A DNA stretch of 64,000 nt from Madurella fahalii (Eukaryota; Ascomycota; Sordariomycetes; Sordariales), in the NCBI GenBank assembly GCA_029876055.1, contig CM056876.1, positions 2,728,001-2,792,000 on the forward strand. Direction: 5' to 3'. The notes below the pieces were generated by a model. It worked only from the letters and a program-made list of their open reading frames with translations. It had not been told where the DNA came from and made no database searches. The translations under genes were made by a program, and so were the position numbers. Shown here one piece after another: positions 34,159 through 45,964 of the stretch (within the stretch, counting starts at the first letter, position 1; each line of letters begins with the position of its first letter).

Positions 34159-36389
34159 ATGACATCTCGAAAACTCAACGTTTTGGTCTACACAGGTCAG
34201 GAAACCCTTTCGTTCTCTCTTGAATTCTTTGCACGTGTTTCCTCCGGCTCACTGTCTTTAGGGACGGGATCGACCGTCGAATCTGTGCGGCACTGCATCT
34301 ACTCGCTGCGTCGCCTGTTGTCGCCCAACTATGCAGTGATCCCCATCACCGAGTCGGCGCTCCTCAAGGAACCGTGGGCTCCCACATGCGCGCTCCTTGT
34401 ATTTCCGGGCGGCGCCGATCTCGGGTATTGCCGTGTTCTCAATGGCGCCGGCAACCGTAGTATCGCCCAGTTCGTCCGCCGCGGAGGTGCCTACCTGGGT
34501 TTCTGCGCCGGCGGCTACTATGGGAGCCGGCGATGCGAATTTGAGGTTGGAAATCGGGAGCTGGAGGTTGTAGGCGCCCGGGAGCTAGCATTTTTCCCTG
34601 GGACATGCCGGGGCGGCGCGTTCAGAGGGTTCGCTTACCACAGCGAACGCGGCGCAAAGGCTGCCAAAGTTGTGGTGAAAAAGGAAGCCTTTCCAGACTC
34701 CGCGGCGCTCGCGGATAGCTTCAGATGCTATTACAACGGCGGCGGAGTGTTCGTCGACGCCGACAAGATCGGCACCGACTCCAACGTCGTTGAGATACTT
34801 GCCGAGTATGCCGACGATCTCGCAGTGGAATCTGGGGCATCCAAAGCCGCTGTGGTGTATTGCCGAGTTGGCGATGGAGGTGCTATTGTCACAGGCCCGC
34901 ATCCCGAGTGAGTAAATGGATGCCCGTTTTGCGAGTGTCATCTAAGACGTCGTAGGTTTGACGCCGTTAATCTGAACCGGCAGCCGGATGTCCCAGGATA
35001 TGATACCCTCCTCGACGAATTGACAGCCGACGGGGATGCAAGAACAGCGTTCTTGAAGGCGTGTCTCCAAAAACTCGGCCTAGAGGCCAGTCAAGGAACA
35101 TCGGCCGCGCCCAGCCTCTCCAAGATCCACTTCTCCTCCCTTCGTCACACCGAGGTCGGCGAGATTATGCACTCTTTCAACGATATAATAACAAAAGCAG
35201 ATGGTGAAGAGTATATCAAAGGAGAGAATGACATTTTCCATCTCGAGAAGCCGGATTCGAGATGGTCGTTGGCGTCCTTAAGCCAGGCACTCTCGACCGA
35301 GTTCGAAGCATCCAAAAGGAACACCGGCCGCGTCTCACCAGACCCGACGGCAGACTACAGCCGAATTCCGAAGCGTATCGTTTCTCACGAGAGTGGCTGG
35401 CCGGAGCCCAAGGAGACGCCCTATTTTAACCACGCGGTGTACTACTCGAGTCTCTGCGAGTTCAGAGCCAAGGAGCCTGAAGCAGAACGATGGGGCGATG
35501 TGCTGATGTATGGCGAGGTGGTCACCAGCACGAACACCTTGCTTGAGAAGTGAGCATCCCAGCCGTGGAGGAGGCTTGATGATCTAACAGCAAGCGCAGA
35601 AACTACAACCTGCTCTCGAAGCTGCCCACCGGGTTCACACTCACCGCGACAACGCAGGTAGCGGGCCGTGGCCGAGGTACCAATGTCTGGGTAGCGCCTC
35701 CTGGCAGTTTGCTCATGTCGACCGTCATCAATCATCCAGGTCACTATGCCGCGTCTCGTCCGATCGTCTTCATCCAGTACCTCGCCGCCGTTGCCATTGT
35801 CGAGGCAATCAAGTCGTACGACAGCGGCTATTCAGAGCTTCCCGTCAAGCTCAAATGGCCCAACGATATTTACGCCAGGGACCCCAACAAGCCAGATGAG
35901 GTGTCCTACGTGAAGATAGGGGGGATTCTGTCAAACTGCGCCTATTCATCAGGGAACTACCAGGTGGTCCTAGGAATCGGTATCAACACCAACAACAGTC
36001 GGCCAACCACCAGCCTTGACGCCCTCTTGCCGCTGGTGAGTGGCGGCAAACGACTAGCACGCTTCCAAATCGAACGGCTGCTCGCCCGGATCCTAACCCG
36101 TCTGGAGGCCCTCTATGAAGAGTTCTGTCGTGACGGCTTCTCGCGAGGACTGGAGGAAAGGTACTACCAGAATTGGTTGCATTCCAACCAGATTGTCACC
36201 CTCGAGGCCGAGGGCGGGGTCAAGGCGCGTGTCCTGGGAATCACGAGGGATTGGGGGATGCTGAAGGCGGAAGAAGTGGCAGGGGACGGCGTCAATGGCG
36301 CGCTGAGGTCGACGGGGAAGGTATGGGCGCTGCAGAGCGACGAGAACAGCTTTGACTTCTGGAGAGGTCTAGTCAAGAGAAAGCTCTGA
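34159..36389 (+). CDS. BPL1: biotin-protein ligase (holocarboxylase synthetase), 688 aa
   Basis: Four exons: 34159-34195, 34262-34907, 34956-35549 and 35600-36389; introns of 66, 48 and 50 nt. The length matches yeast Bpl1 (690 aa). The enzyme activates biotin with ATP and attaches it to lysines of pyruvate and acetyl-CoA carboxylases. The N-terminal half is a glutamine-amidotransferase-like domain (VYTGGTGSTVESVRHC; FPGGADLGY; YLGFCAGGYYGS with a nucleophile-elbow-like Cys). The catalytic half has STNT in the lead-in, GRGRGT at 448-453, KWPNDIY from 511 and KIGGILSN from 531, then the C-terminal domain. Intron 1 is a multiple of three and stop-free. At the third intron two acceptors 9 nt apart (35590 and 35599) both keep the frame; I chose the distal one because the proximal one overlaps the branch site. 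Confidence 0.95.
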
Positions 36390-38032
36390 AATCCTTGGTC
36401 AGGGAGAGGAGGATGGTGTCGCTCGGGAGGCCGTGCTCGAACGCATTTTTCGCTACCGAACGGACGATAGGGCGAACCACTCGATCTCTGCCGTGCATCG
36501 TCACGCTTTCCGAAGACATCAGGGCTGAGCTGCTGTTGGGATTGGACATAGACTCGCACGCAAGCTGGGATGGGGCTCTGACCTTTCTTCCCCCGCAATG
36601 TGCCGCGAGAATGGTTACATAGTAGCGTTACATTTGTGGGGAGACGCTAAGCCGTGCGAAGCGAAAACGCACCGCATTTTCTTCTTGGCTCCCGATCTGG
36701 CTATCTTGGATAGCCCAAGAGATCTTTTCTCCGCGAGATGGATCTTGCAGCGGGGGCAAAGTTGGACATGTCTTCATTGGAGATATTCAGCGGAGGCAGT
36801 CGCCGCATGGCCAGCCGCATGGCCAGCCACATTTTAGTCAGGAAGTTGCACATATTCTTCCTCCGCATGGGAGTGTTCTTTCAGTCTGCAGCCCGCACCG
36901 ATAGGCAGTTGACAAGTCAGGTAGACGGCAGAGGGGCAAGCAATTGGCAACCGTCGCGACCACTCTACCCGTGCCTCCTGCACGCTGGGTCCCGGGAGCC
37001 GTCATGGCACCCCAGCCGGGCTTCCAGTTGACCGAAGCGGAAGTGAGCGTCGGAGGACCCGGACACATCGGGGACCCTGGATGCCAAGTTCGGCAGATAT
37101 CCGCTTTTATGAGCCCACGATACCACAATGAGCGGAACGGATACGTCGGTTCACGGCTTGGGGTGCTTCTTAGTTTTCCACAGTCTCCAGCGGTCTCGGC
37201 TGAGAGCTCTGGCTGGCCAGGCATGACTCCTACTATCTTCCCATGCGCCGTTCCCGTCCAGGTCTTCGAGACACCAGTCAGGAAAATGTCGAAATCGGCC
37301 CGCGACGGAGGCCAATATCGTCCGTCGGACGGCAAATGGAGAAAAGATATATTGCTGCAGCCTCTCGCCACCCACGATCAAGCGAGCCCAGCGATGACGC
37401 AGGCTTCGCGCGATCCACGGCACCGTATACTAGTTCGCCCTAATGGCCGGCATTGACCTATATATTTCGTTCAACCGCACGCACCCCGCAAAGTCCCCAT
37501 CCCGCCTCCGCATGCGAATTCTGCCTCAATCCGCTGCACCACCCCCGGCTGCCGGCTGAGGAACCAATCATATGACACGAGATGTCTCCACGAGGTGCTT
37601 TATTCCGTGTCTTCTCCCGCAAACCACGGGAGTACACTCTCAGCAGCCATCCGAGTCCTAGTCCCGGGCCTGGTTGGGGCGGGTGCGTGCGGCCGAGCAC
37701 TCTATCTTGATGACCTTGCACGGCACTGCCTTGGTAGCGTGTCTGTCGTTGTAATATGGAGTGGATGGGGTCGTGGAGAGATGAAATATCCCACCGGGCC
37801 CGTGTTACTGGTCCCGGGGGTTCCCTTTCCTTTTTCTGGATTTGCCCAAGGCCGGTGTTCCCGTTCGACCTTCAAAGTCCAGTACAGACATCCCAAGGGC
37901 TCGAGTCCAGTTGCACCAACAGCATACTGGGAAAATCGCATGGGCAAGCAAATATCCGATCCATGAGCAGGTAGCACATCGCGAGCCTGGAGCGCCAGGT
38001 TGGGGACCGTTCATTCGCACTGGGAGCAAAAG
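36390..38032. other. intergenic region, 1.6 kb
   Basis: I see no gene here. Open frames on both strands overlap and resemble nothing known. The right part should contain the promoter of the PTH11-like gene. Confidence 0.45.
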
Positions 38033-39804
38033 ATGGCAGGTCCCGCGATCACTGAGGCCGGTTACACAGAATTCGGCCTCAGCGTCCCCATGGTTCTAGC
38101 CAATGCCACACCTGCTACGGTAGATCGTGATGGCGATGGCAGCGAGGTAACCCACGCCCTCCTTTCTTGCGAGAGCAGCCCCTGACGTCGAAGCAGGGCG
38201 GCTCCTCCGTCATCCCCGGTGTCCTCTTCGGCATCTTAGTCCCACACATCGTCTGCACAGCCTTCATCGTCACGCGGAGCTGGTCCCGGCTCTTCCTCCT
38301 CCGAAAATGGTTTCTTGACGATACCCTCATCGTCCTCGCCTGGGCGTTTTCCACGGCCGTGTGCGTCGTCTACAGCATCGCAGCGCAGTCGCCGCGCATC
38401 CGCAGCGCCACCATCCTCAGCAGCAGCCCGGACGCAGCCCTCGACTCCTACGGCGCGGACGACTACGACTACGACCCGGCCGTGTACTACTCACAGGCCG
38501 ACACGCTCCGGCCGTACATCCTCCGCACCTACATCGGACTGATCCTCTACCAGCTCTGCCTCTGCCTGACCAAGCTCTCCATCCTCGCCTTCTACCTCCG
38601 CATCTTCGCGTCGCGGCCGCTGCTGAGGCGGCTGGCCTGGGCGACGGTCATCGGGGTCGTCCTGTTCGGCTGCCCGCTCCTCTTCATGAGCATCTTCCAG
38701 TGCCACCCGTCGGCGGGCCTCTTCTTCGGGCTCCCCATGAAGTGCTTCACCTTCGACCCCTTGCTCATCGCGTCGACCTCGCTGCACGCGGCCACCGACG
38801 CCTGGCTGATTCTGCTCATCATCCCCTGCATCATGCGCCTGGCCGACCTGCCGCCGCGGCAGAAGACGGCGCTGGCGGTGGTGCTGAGCCTGAGCATCTT
38901 CGTCATCGCCGCCAGCCTCATCCGGCTGCAGCTCTCGCTGCGGGCGAACCACCGGCCAAGCGGCGACGGCGTCGGCGTGGTCAACACGCTGGCCTTCTTC
39001 GTCATGACCATCCTGGAGCTGGACATGGCGCTGATCTGCGCGAGCGCCCCGACGCTGAGGCTGGTGGTGGCGAGGCTGTGGCCTAGGCTGGGCATGGGGG
39101 AGCAGCCGGCGGGGAGGAGGAGGAGGGCGAGGAGGGGGAGCGCCGGCAACGACGGGGACGACCACGACGACGATGACGACGACGACGACGACGCCAGCGT
39201 GGACCTCACCAGCGTCGTCAGTTATCACGGCTATCCGTGGACGCAGCCCGCCACGCCCGCCTCGCAAGGCGCCAGGAGCAAGAACCCGAGCGTGGCGGAC
39301 GTGGGTACGTACGCTGCTGCTACTGTGGCTGCTGCTTCTGCCGTGCCGCCGGTGCCGGGACCGCCGGCGCCGGCGATGCTTGCGCACCGGACACCGACGA
39401 CGCTCAGCTTGAGGAGTTTTATGAGCAGCATGGCGCCGAGGAGTCGGGGCCAAACGCTTGCTGGTGGCGGGGAAGATAGGACGGGGTTGCTGGGTGATGG
39501 GGATGTCGGCGCTGAGCAGCGGAGGAGGAGTTCGGTTGGCTTCGAGGGGTATTATGAGCAGTATCTTGGGTACGACGAGCGGGAGAAGAGGCGGAGTAGG
39601 TGTGATGCGAGAAGCGAGGCAAGGCGTAGCCGGGGGAGCCAGTGCTATAGCGGGCGATGGGGAGACAGCCAGGAGAGCTTCGTGCTTGGGATGAACGACC
39701 CTAATAGTCCCAGCAGATTGAGCCCGGTATCGAGGATGGGCGAAGGGGCGAATGCGGCGTCGTGGAGGCCGGCCAGTAACCACGAGAAATCTGTTTCTGG
39801 TTGA
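38033..39804 (+). CDS. PTH11-like seven-helix membrane receptor, 573 aa
   Basis: Exons 38033-38146 and 38197-39804, with a 50-nt intron (GTAACC donor, CTGAC branch site, GCAG acceptor). Starting at 38033 gives a short extracellular N-terminus with an NAT glycosylation site, then the first helix (VIPGVLFGILVPHIVCTAFIV). Seven hydrophobic helices follow within residues about 40-360, with the family's usual WFLDDTLIVLAW block, a long second outer loop and an LTKLSILAFYLRIF helix. This is the fungal 'rhodopsin domain' (PTH11-type) family; Pth11 of Magnaporthe senses surface cues for appressorium formation. There is no CFEM domain. The long cytoplasmic tail has an Asp run (DDDDDDDDD) near residues 378-388 and Ser/Arg-rich low complexity. 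The ligand is unknown, and pathogenicity is not implied. Confidence 0.88.
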
Positions 39805-41826
39805 GAACGGACCATGGGTCGTCATTCTGACGAGGGAGAACTTGCCTAGACCACCGCACTTATCTTTGTTGGCACTAGGGAACGCTGATTCTTTTGGGGC
39901 ATTTACACACTCTTTCAGTCATCACGCCAGCCTCGTTTTGGGGCGGCGTTCTAAAGGACTCTGATACCTGGGGTGGGTGGCACAGGGGTAGAGGTAGTAG
40001 AATAAATTAAATCTTTGTCAACGAACTGTGAGTAAGGGATGTCATGACGAGTCTGGGGCCCTTGAGTGTCTATGGGTTGACATTCTTAGCCTACTCACCA
40101 ATATCCTCGTATGGCAGAAGATGGTTCAAGCAAAGAAGGGAGTCTCCCCGCGGATGGTTGACAGGTGATGCCGGCTGAGGGCCGTCTCCGGGCACACTTG
40201 CAAAGTGCTCTTCTGGCTGCATCGAGGTGCGCTGTACACAACTACCCGTACACCAATCCCGCAGAACGAGGTCACGAGTTTGAGCCGGTTCCTAGTAATG
40301 CCTAGTTCTTGCATGGTCAATTGGCTCGTTGTCCTCCTTCAAATGCTCGCGCTTCACAATCGCTTCCCTGTTCGGTGCTGCAAGCCATCCGTCTGTTTAC
40401 CGACCTAATCTCGCCGATCTTCGATGAGATCTGGACGCAGCCTTAGATTGTGCCAACCCCGCTTCGTCAGGGATACAAGCGCAGTACCGTCGAGCGATGT
40501 GCAAGGCACAACCATCGGCTCCGAGCGCCTCGCATGAACCCACGAGATCGGACCCACCCTGTTCCTGCGCGCAATGACGTTGCATTCGTCGGGAACCCCT
40601 GTCATCCTGGCCTGATCTGCAGCCTGCCCACCTCCCAACCAGACTCTTGTTATCCGTCCGAACCCTCTTGGGCGGCATGGCTCGAATGGCAGTATGGACG
40701 AGGCTAGGACGGGCCGCCTGCGTTCGGACGCACCCGTCATCCGAAGCAGCAGGCGAATCCTCTATACCTTACGCAGGCCAAGACAGCGGCGAGCAGACGG
40801 TTACCCCTCCCCCTCCCTCTCCCTCTCCCCCTCTCCCCCTCTCCCCCTCTCCCTTCGCCTTCCCGTGAGATCTCGGGATATATGCGAGGCAAAGCTACGC
40901 GAATGCTCCAGCGGGCGTTTGCGGCATTCGAGCCCATCGCATTACTGATGGCAATGTGGGAAACCCAGCGCCAGACTCGAATGCCCTCGTCTCCCTTGGG
41001 CCTCACTCTATCGGCGACGTGATCTCACGCGATACCCTTGGTCGTCTTGTGCGAAATGAGCCTCAGGTTAAGAGCCCAATTAAGAGAGCCCTGCCGCGGC
41101 TGCCCCGTTCCCTCCATTCGATCGGATCTCATGACAGTTCTACGACTTAGTCATCCGATCTCTCCATCATCAGCCTTCCCTTTTCGTCCCGCTCCTATGC
41201 GGTCCTCTCAGTTCTGCGCAAGGCATTAAACAGCCCCACATCCCGTCCCACTCTCCCATGTCTTCCAGAAGCTTTTCGAGCATCCGGATGCCGGTCAGAG
41301 CCTTACGAGCAGAAGCCTGGATCTGTCCCGTCCCAGCATCTGACTGGGCCCCGTCCATGGAAGCCGACGTCAGTCTACGGTGCCCGTTCTAGTCGGCCCG
41401 CGATCACCACACTGGTGTTATGCCTTGGCCTCCAAGGACAGCTGTCTGGTACTCGTGAGCTTCCTTGAACGCCTTGGCGTCATTTCGGCTTCGGGAATCT
41501 GGTCTAGCATTCGAGATCGCCTCCCAGTCTGGAAGGCCATGTACTCCATCTCGTGATGGCCCTCGTCCCTGCCCTTAGACGTCACCTTCCCAGGCACCGG
41601 AATGTTCGCTGTTCCATTCCCGCTTTCCCTTCTGCCTACCTACCCCTGTTGGATCACAAACCCCATGCTGCCCTCGCCGTTTGTTTGTTCTTTATTTACT
41701 CCACGTTGATCCCGCTTCCCACTAAATTGCCGGTCCTCCATATGTTTCCCTGTCCTCCAAAAACAGACTCCCGCAATCTTCGTCTTCAAGGCTGACCCAG
41801 CATTTCATTATGCTACCGGGCAGAGG
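39805..41826. other. intergenic region, 2.0 kb, with a CT-rich microsatellite
   Basis: No gene can be supported. At about 40804-40861 lies an imperfect CCCTCT/CTCTCCCC tract. Pyrimidine-rich DNA continues toward the mucin-like gene, as is common in fungal promoters. Confidence 0.45.
40804..40861 (+). repeat. imperfect CTCTCCCC microsatellite
   Basis: Units of CTCTCCCC and CTCTCC repeat over about 58 nt. One strand is pure pyrimidine. Confidence 0.75.
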
Positions 41827-44093
41827 ATGAGGATCTTGCAGGGTTTGGGAACCCTTCTCTTGGGACTTGCCGTCGCTGCTCGAAGCGATCAGTTGCCATC
41901 ATCCGACGGCAGCACACAAAACTATCCCGGGGACCAAGTCGATACCAGGCAACGGCTCATACGGCTATTAGAACCGCGGGGAGAGCAACCGGACGATGGA
42001 CAGAGGGCCAAGTGGGCTGGTGGCTGGCGGGGAAAGAGACAGGACTCGGGCAATGATGAGAACTCGTCCAACTCAACGCGGCTTGCATGTCAAGCGGGGA
42101 ACACTACCGCGCTGGCTTGCCCTGATGGACTCGTTTGCTGTTTACGGCCTGGTACAGAAGCATCGTGCTGCACTGCGGATGCCAGCGCGTGCGAGGAGGA
42201 CGGCTGTTCCCAGACAGATTCCGGATCGTGAGTACCTGCCCGGCTTGAGTTATCTTGTTCCGGGGTTGGTCACTAAAAAGCCCCAGGGGAACTGCCGCCG
42301 TTGTGTCGGATTCGGCGGTATTTCTCACTGAAACCGTCACGATCACCGTTACCTCTTTCACCGGTGCGCCGGAAACGAGGGTAGCCTTGGTTACGGAGAC
42401 AGAAATCCTCACCTTTGTCAATCCGACCCTGCGGACGCAGACATCGACGACCACTGTAACTTCTTTTTTTAGGCGGGCCAGAAGGACGGTTCGAATACCA
42501 CTGCAGGCTATGCCATCAGGGATCCCCACCATACAGCGAAACGCGGAACCACCAGGCTCAATTCTCACTGACGACCCGGCCTCGAAACCTACCAGCAGTG
42601 CTGCTTTGCGCGCCAGGAGCAGAGCGGAGAAACGGCAGGTTATTGCGCCCGTCAACACAGTCACCAGCATAGCTACCGTCTTTGCGCGGAATATCGTGAC
42701 ATCAACAATTACCAATACCATTTTCTCGACCACAACTGTCGCCCCCAATGCCGTCACCACAGTCATTGTCACGACGACCGTCTTCCTGCCGTCAGCATCC
42801 ATCACAAGCACGACGCGGAGTCCCACCCGATCATTACCAGTAGGATCGTCTACCTCTCTATCACCCGGTAGTTCAAATACAGACTCGGTGAACCCCTCTA
42901 CTCGGTCGAGCAATACCGTCACCGAAACATTCTCATCACGCTCTGTATCATCTACGACCTCAACAACGGAGAGCTCCGCAACTACATCCACGGACCCGGC
43001 AACCATGGTCACTATGATGACCCGCTCCATAACAGACACAGTACCGTTTCCGACCACCACGCCCACGCTCGCCCCGATCCCGCCTACGGCCCCATTCTCC
43101 CTCTCATCCGGCCAAATAGCAGGCGTCGTCCTCGGCACCATCATCGGGATCTTCCTCCTACTCCTCGCCGCCTATCTCCTCCGCCGCCTCGTCCAGAAAC
43201 GCCGCGCCGCCCAAGCCCAGATGCGCCAGCAGCTCTCCACGCCCTCCGACCCCCATCTCGGTGGCACCAGCGGCCCAGCACCCGGGCCCATCGTCCCTCT
43301 CGGGCCGGGCCCGCCGTCCAACGCTTCCTCGTCCCCCGGGGGAAACTCGGGCCTGACGGGCGAAGGCGAAGTCCGCATCGTCATACGCCCCGCGCCGAGA
43401 CGCCGAACGCAGAGCTCCCAAATCTGGCCGATGCCGTCCGCCCAGCGGGGGGTCGTCCAGCTGGGGTCGGGGCAGGGCCAGTACTCGCTCTTCGTGGAGG
43501 AGACGACGACTGGCGAGACGACGCCCCAGGACCCGGGCGCGTGGAGCATCGCGAGCGAGCGGGGCAGCCTGGGCGACGTGGGCGACGACGGCGACCCCGC
43601 TGCCGCCGGTGGGGGGTTCGGCTCGGCCAGGCCGTCGACTTCGGTGACCAACACCAGCAGCGCCGGGGCCGGCGTGAGCGTCTTGAGCGTCTTGAGCGTC
43701 GGCTGGGATACGAGCAATAGGAGCACGAGCATGGTCGGCGGCCGCGGCAGCGTCAGCGAGGTCGGCAGCTACCCCGGCTTGGCCACCCTGCTGACGCCGC
43801 CGCCTGCTCCACCGCCGCCGCCGCCTGCTCCTCGTCCCTCCCGGCCCCCACGTCCCCTTCTTCAAGGCGGGCGGGCGGATGGTGATTTTACAGGGTCGGA
43901 AGGACCGGATGGGAGCTCGGATAGGGGTATCAGTACGCGTGGTACGGATGCTACTGGCAGGAGTGGAAGGAGCGACAGTAGTGGTGGTGGTGGTGGTGGT
44001 GGTGGTGGTGGTGGTGGTGGTGGTGGTGGTGGTGGTGGTGGTGGTGGTAGGGGATACCCGGCGGGGAGTTTGGGGATTGGGAGGGCTTGGTGA
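41827..44093 (+). CDS. mucin-like single-pass surface protein, 735 aa
   Basis: Exons 41827-42227 and 42287-44093; the 59-nt intron has a GTGAGT donor and CCCAG acceptor. Layout: signal peptide (MRILQGLGTLLLGLAVAA); a short Cys-rich module at about residues 88-130 (LACQAGN…LACPDGLVCCLRPG…SCCTAD…CEEDGC); a long Ser/Thr/Val stalk, probably O-mannosylated; one transmembrane helix at about 411-433 (IAGVVLGTIIGIFLLLLAAYLL) followed by RRLVQKRR; and a 300-residue cytoplasmic tail rich in Pro, Ser and Gly. The tail ends with about 24 glycines coded by a GGT microsatellite. The architecture resembles cell-wall integrity sensors of the Wsc/Mid2 type, but the Cys module is not a canonical WSC domain. 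A role as a wall sensor is inference. Confidence 0.85.
43981..44048 (+). repeat. (GGT)n microsatellite inside a coding region
   Basis: About 22 uninterrupted GTG/GGT units encode a glycine run near the C-terminus of the mucin-like protein. Changes by whole units would alter the protein without breaking the frame. Confidence 0.9.
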
Positions 44094-45465
44094 CAATTGT
44101 AGGTCCTGCGCCGGTGAGGGGTTGCAGGGCCGCGATGGTAATGTTTAGTGTAGAGACATTCTCACGGCGCGTTTTCAGGAGGCGGGGCACGTTTGGATAT
44201 GGGCCTGGTCCGGACGGGGAAGAATGGAGAAACGACCACGGCGTCTCGGCACGGAGATTGACCCGGTGCTCGCGAGGAGGCCGCTTGATGCTGCCTCTGT
44301 ATATACACATGATTATGAATATCTGTATTTCTAGTGCGCAATTGAGAGAGATACCCCTAACAACTGCTTCGATCGTGGTGACGCTGATGATTCTCCAGGA
44401 GAGGATTATGTCGACAACGAACAAGCCCCCGCCGTCCGCCAGACTCAACCAAACTTCCGTACCCAGCCAGCTGAACGAGACGCAATTTGCGATCCTGGTG
44501 CGGGCGAACCTGGTAAGCAATGCGTCGCGATGCCAGGTATCAATGCGCTCCCGCCGGATCCGGTGGTGGTGAGCTGTGGGCGTGATCGGCGAAGATCACA
44601 CTGCACATTCCCGGTTCCTCCACGTTCCGTCCCAACAGCCATGGAAGCCACGGGAGCGCCCCAACAGGAAGGAAGGAAGATCCGCTGAAAGGATTCTATG
44701 GTGCGCGTGCGGCCCGGGATCTCATTTTATACGCTCTTCATTGCTCTTGGCCGCCTGCAGCAGAACTCTATGCCGCTTCCCATCTTCATGTAAGTTCTTG
44801 CCGGCGTCTCGTGCCACGCTCCGAACCTTGCAACGCGAAAACGTGAGAAAGTATCGGTTTATATGCTCTCGGAAACTGCTTAGTTTTATTCTTTCGTTCT
44901 AGTCCCCGCCTGAGAGAAACGAGGCTCCCCCTGACGCCCTCCGTTCTAATATGCACCGTCCCCCAAGCCACGAGTGCGGCCGCTCACTCCCACGGCGCAC
45001 CACAAAAGTTTATATGATACAGGTATTAAAAGCACAACGGTGAAAACCGGGCGTCGTCGTGACCGTCTAACCTAACGCATGAACTATGCGCCGGCACGCA
45101 TCCACCGGAAGATCCCAACCGCGTAACGCCAGGCCTGCCCAAAGTCGAGTGAAGAGTTTTGTGTACATGGGGAGTCAAGTTCGAGTTTGCCGCCCCGTCC
45201 CGCCCCGTCGTTCCCGCTGCAAAATTCCCAGTTGAGGTCGGGATGTAGGGCTTGCTCGCTAGCCCGTAAACGTGGTCCGCGTCGCGCGATCGCCGCCGTG
45301 TGGGTGATATCATCCTTGTCGTGCTCTGCTCTGCTCACATCCCAGGCCTAGGTCTTGTCCAGCCACCGGCCCGGGGGAGTGTCTACCGCAGGGAGAGGGA
45401 GCAGAACACATCCCCTTCCCCCACACACGGCACCGCATGACCACATGAGGTCGAGTCGCCACCGG
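44094..45465. other. intergenic region between convergent genes, 1.4 kb
   Basis: The mucin-like gene and PAM16 converge on this interval. I see no supported gene, RNA or mobile element. Confidence 0.45.
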
Positions 45466-45964
45466 TTACCTATCCTTATAGATCTTGGGATTCCACCCCT
45501 CCTTCGCCTCGGCCTCTTGCGCCGCTTTCTCCATGGCCGGGCGCACCTCGGCCTCGATGCGCTCGCGCGCGCGCAGGATCTTGCTCTGCAGGTAGAAGGA
45601 GCCGCCTTTCTTGGGGTCGTTGTTGTCAAACAGGCGCTTGAACCGCTCCATGACCTCCTCCATGTCGGCCTTGCCGCCCTGCGGCGGCTTCACGTTGAGG
45701 ATCTTGCACGCCTCGTCCAGCGTCATGCCGCTGCTGAGGCTCGCCCGCCCCGTGGCGCTGCCGTTGCCGGCTTTGGCCTGCGCCCGCTGGTACTGGCTCG
45801 ACGCCGCCGCTTGCTTGTAGGCTTCCGAAAAGGCTCGGCCGAGCACGCGCGTGCCGATGACGACGACTTGGGTTATGATGCGGTAGGCCTGGGCCAGAGG
45901 GGGTAGGCGTTAGTTCTGAAGAGAGAAGGGGGGAGGAGGGGAGATGCGCAGACGGCCCTACCAT
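45466..45964 (-). CDS. PAM16: presequence translocase-associated motor subunit PAM16/TIM16, 141 aa
   Basis: Exon 1 is only the start codon (45964-45962); the 73-nt intron (45889-45961, GTAGGG…CCCAG) follows at once; exon 2 is 45888-45466. The product begins MAYRIITQVVVIGTRVLGRAFSEAY, the usual Pam16 hydrophobic N-terminus, then a linker (SSQYQRAQAKAGNG). A degenerate J domain follows (SGMTLDEACKILNVKPP…MEEVMERFKRLFDNNDPKKGGSFYLQSKILRARERIEAE), where the HPD of true J proteins is replaced. Pam16 pairs with Pam18 at the TIM23 channel and restrains its stimulation of mtHsp70. Without the ATG-only exon the protein would lose its first 15 residues, including the membrane-binding segment. Homology makes this model nearly certain. 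Confidence 0.93.

Noticed and set aside
38491..39825. 444-codon minus-strand frame opposite the PTH11-like gene
   Set aside because: Composed of His/Arg/Pro-rich sequence produced by GC-rich third positions of the real gene.
43158..44096. 312-codon minus-strand frame with a poly-threonine start
   Set aside because: It is the complement of the GGT microsatellite and the Gly/Pro-rich tail of the mucin-like gene.
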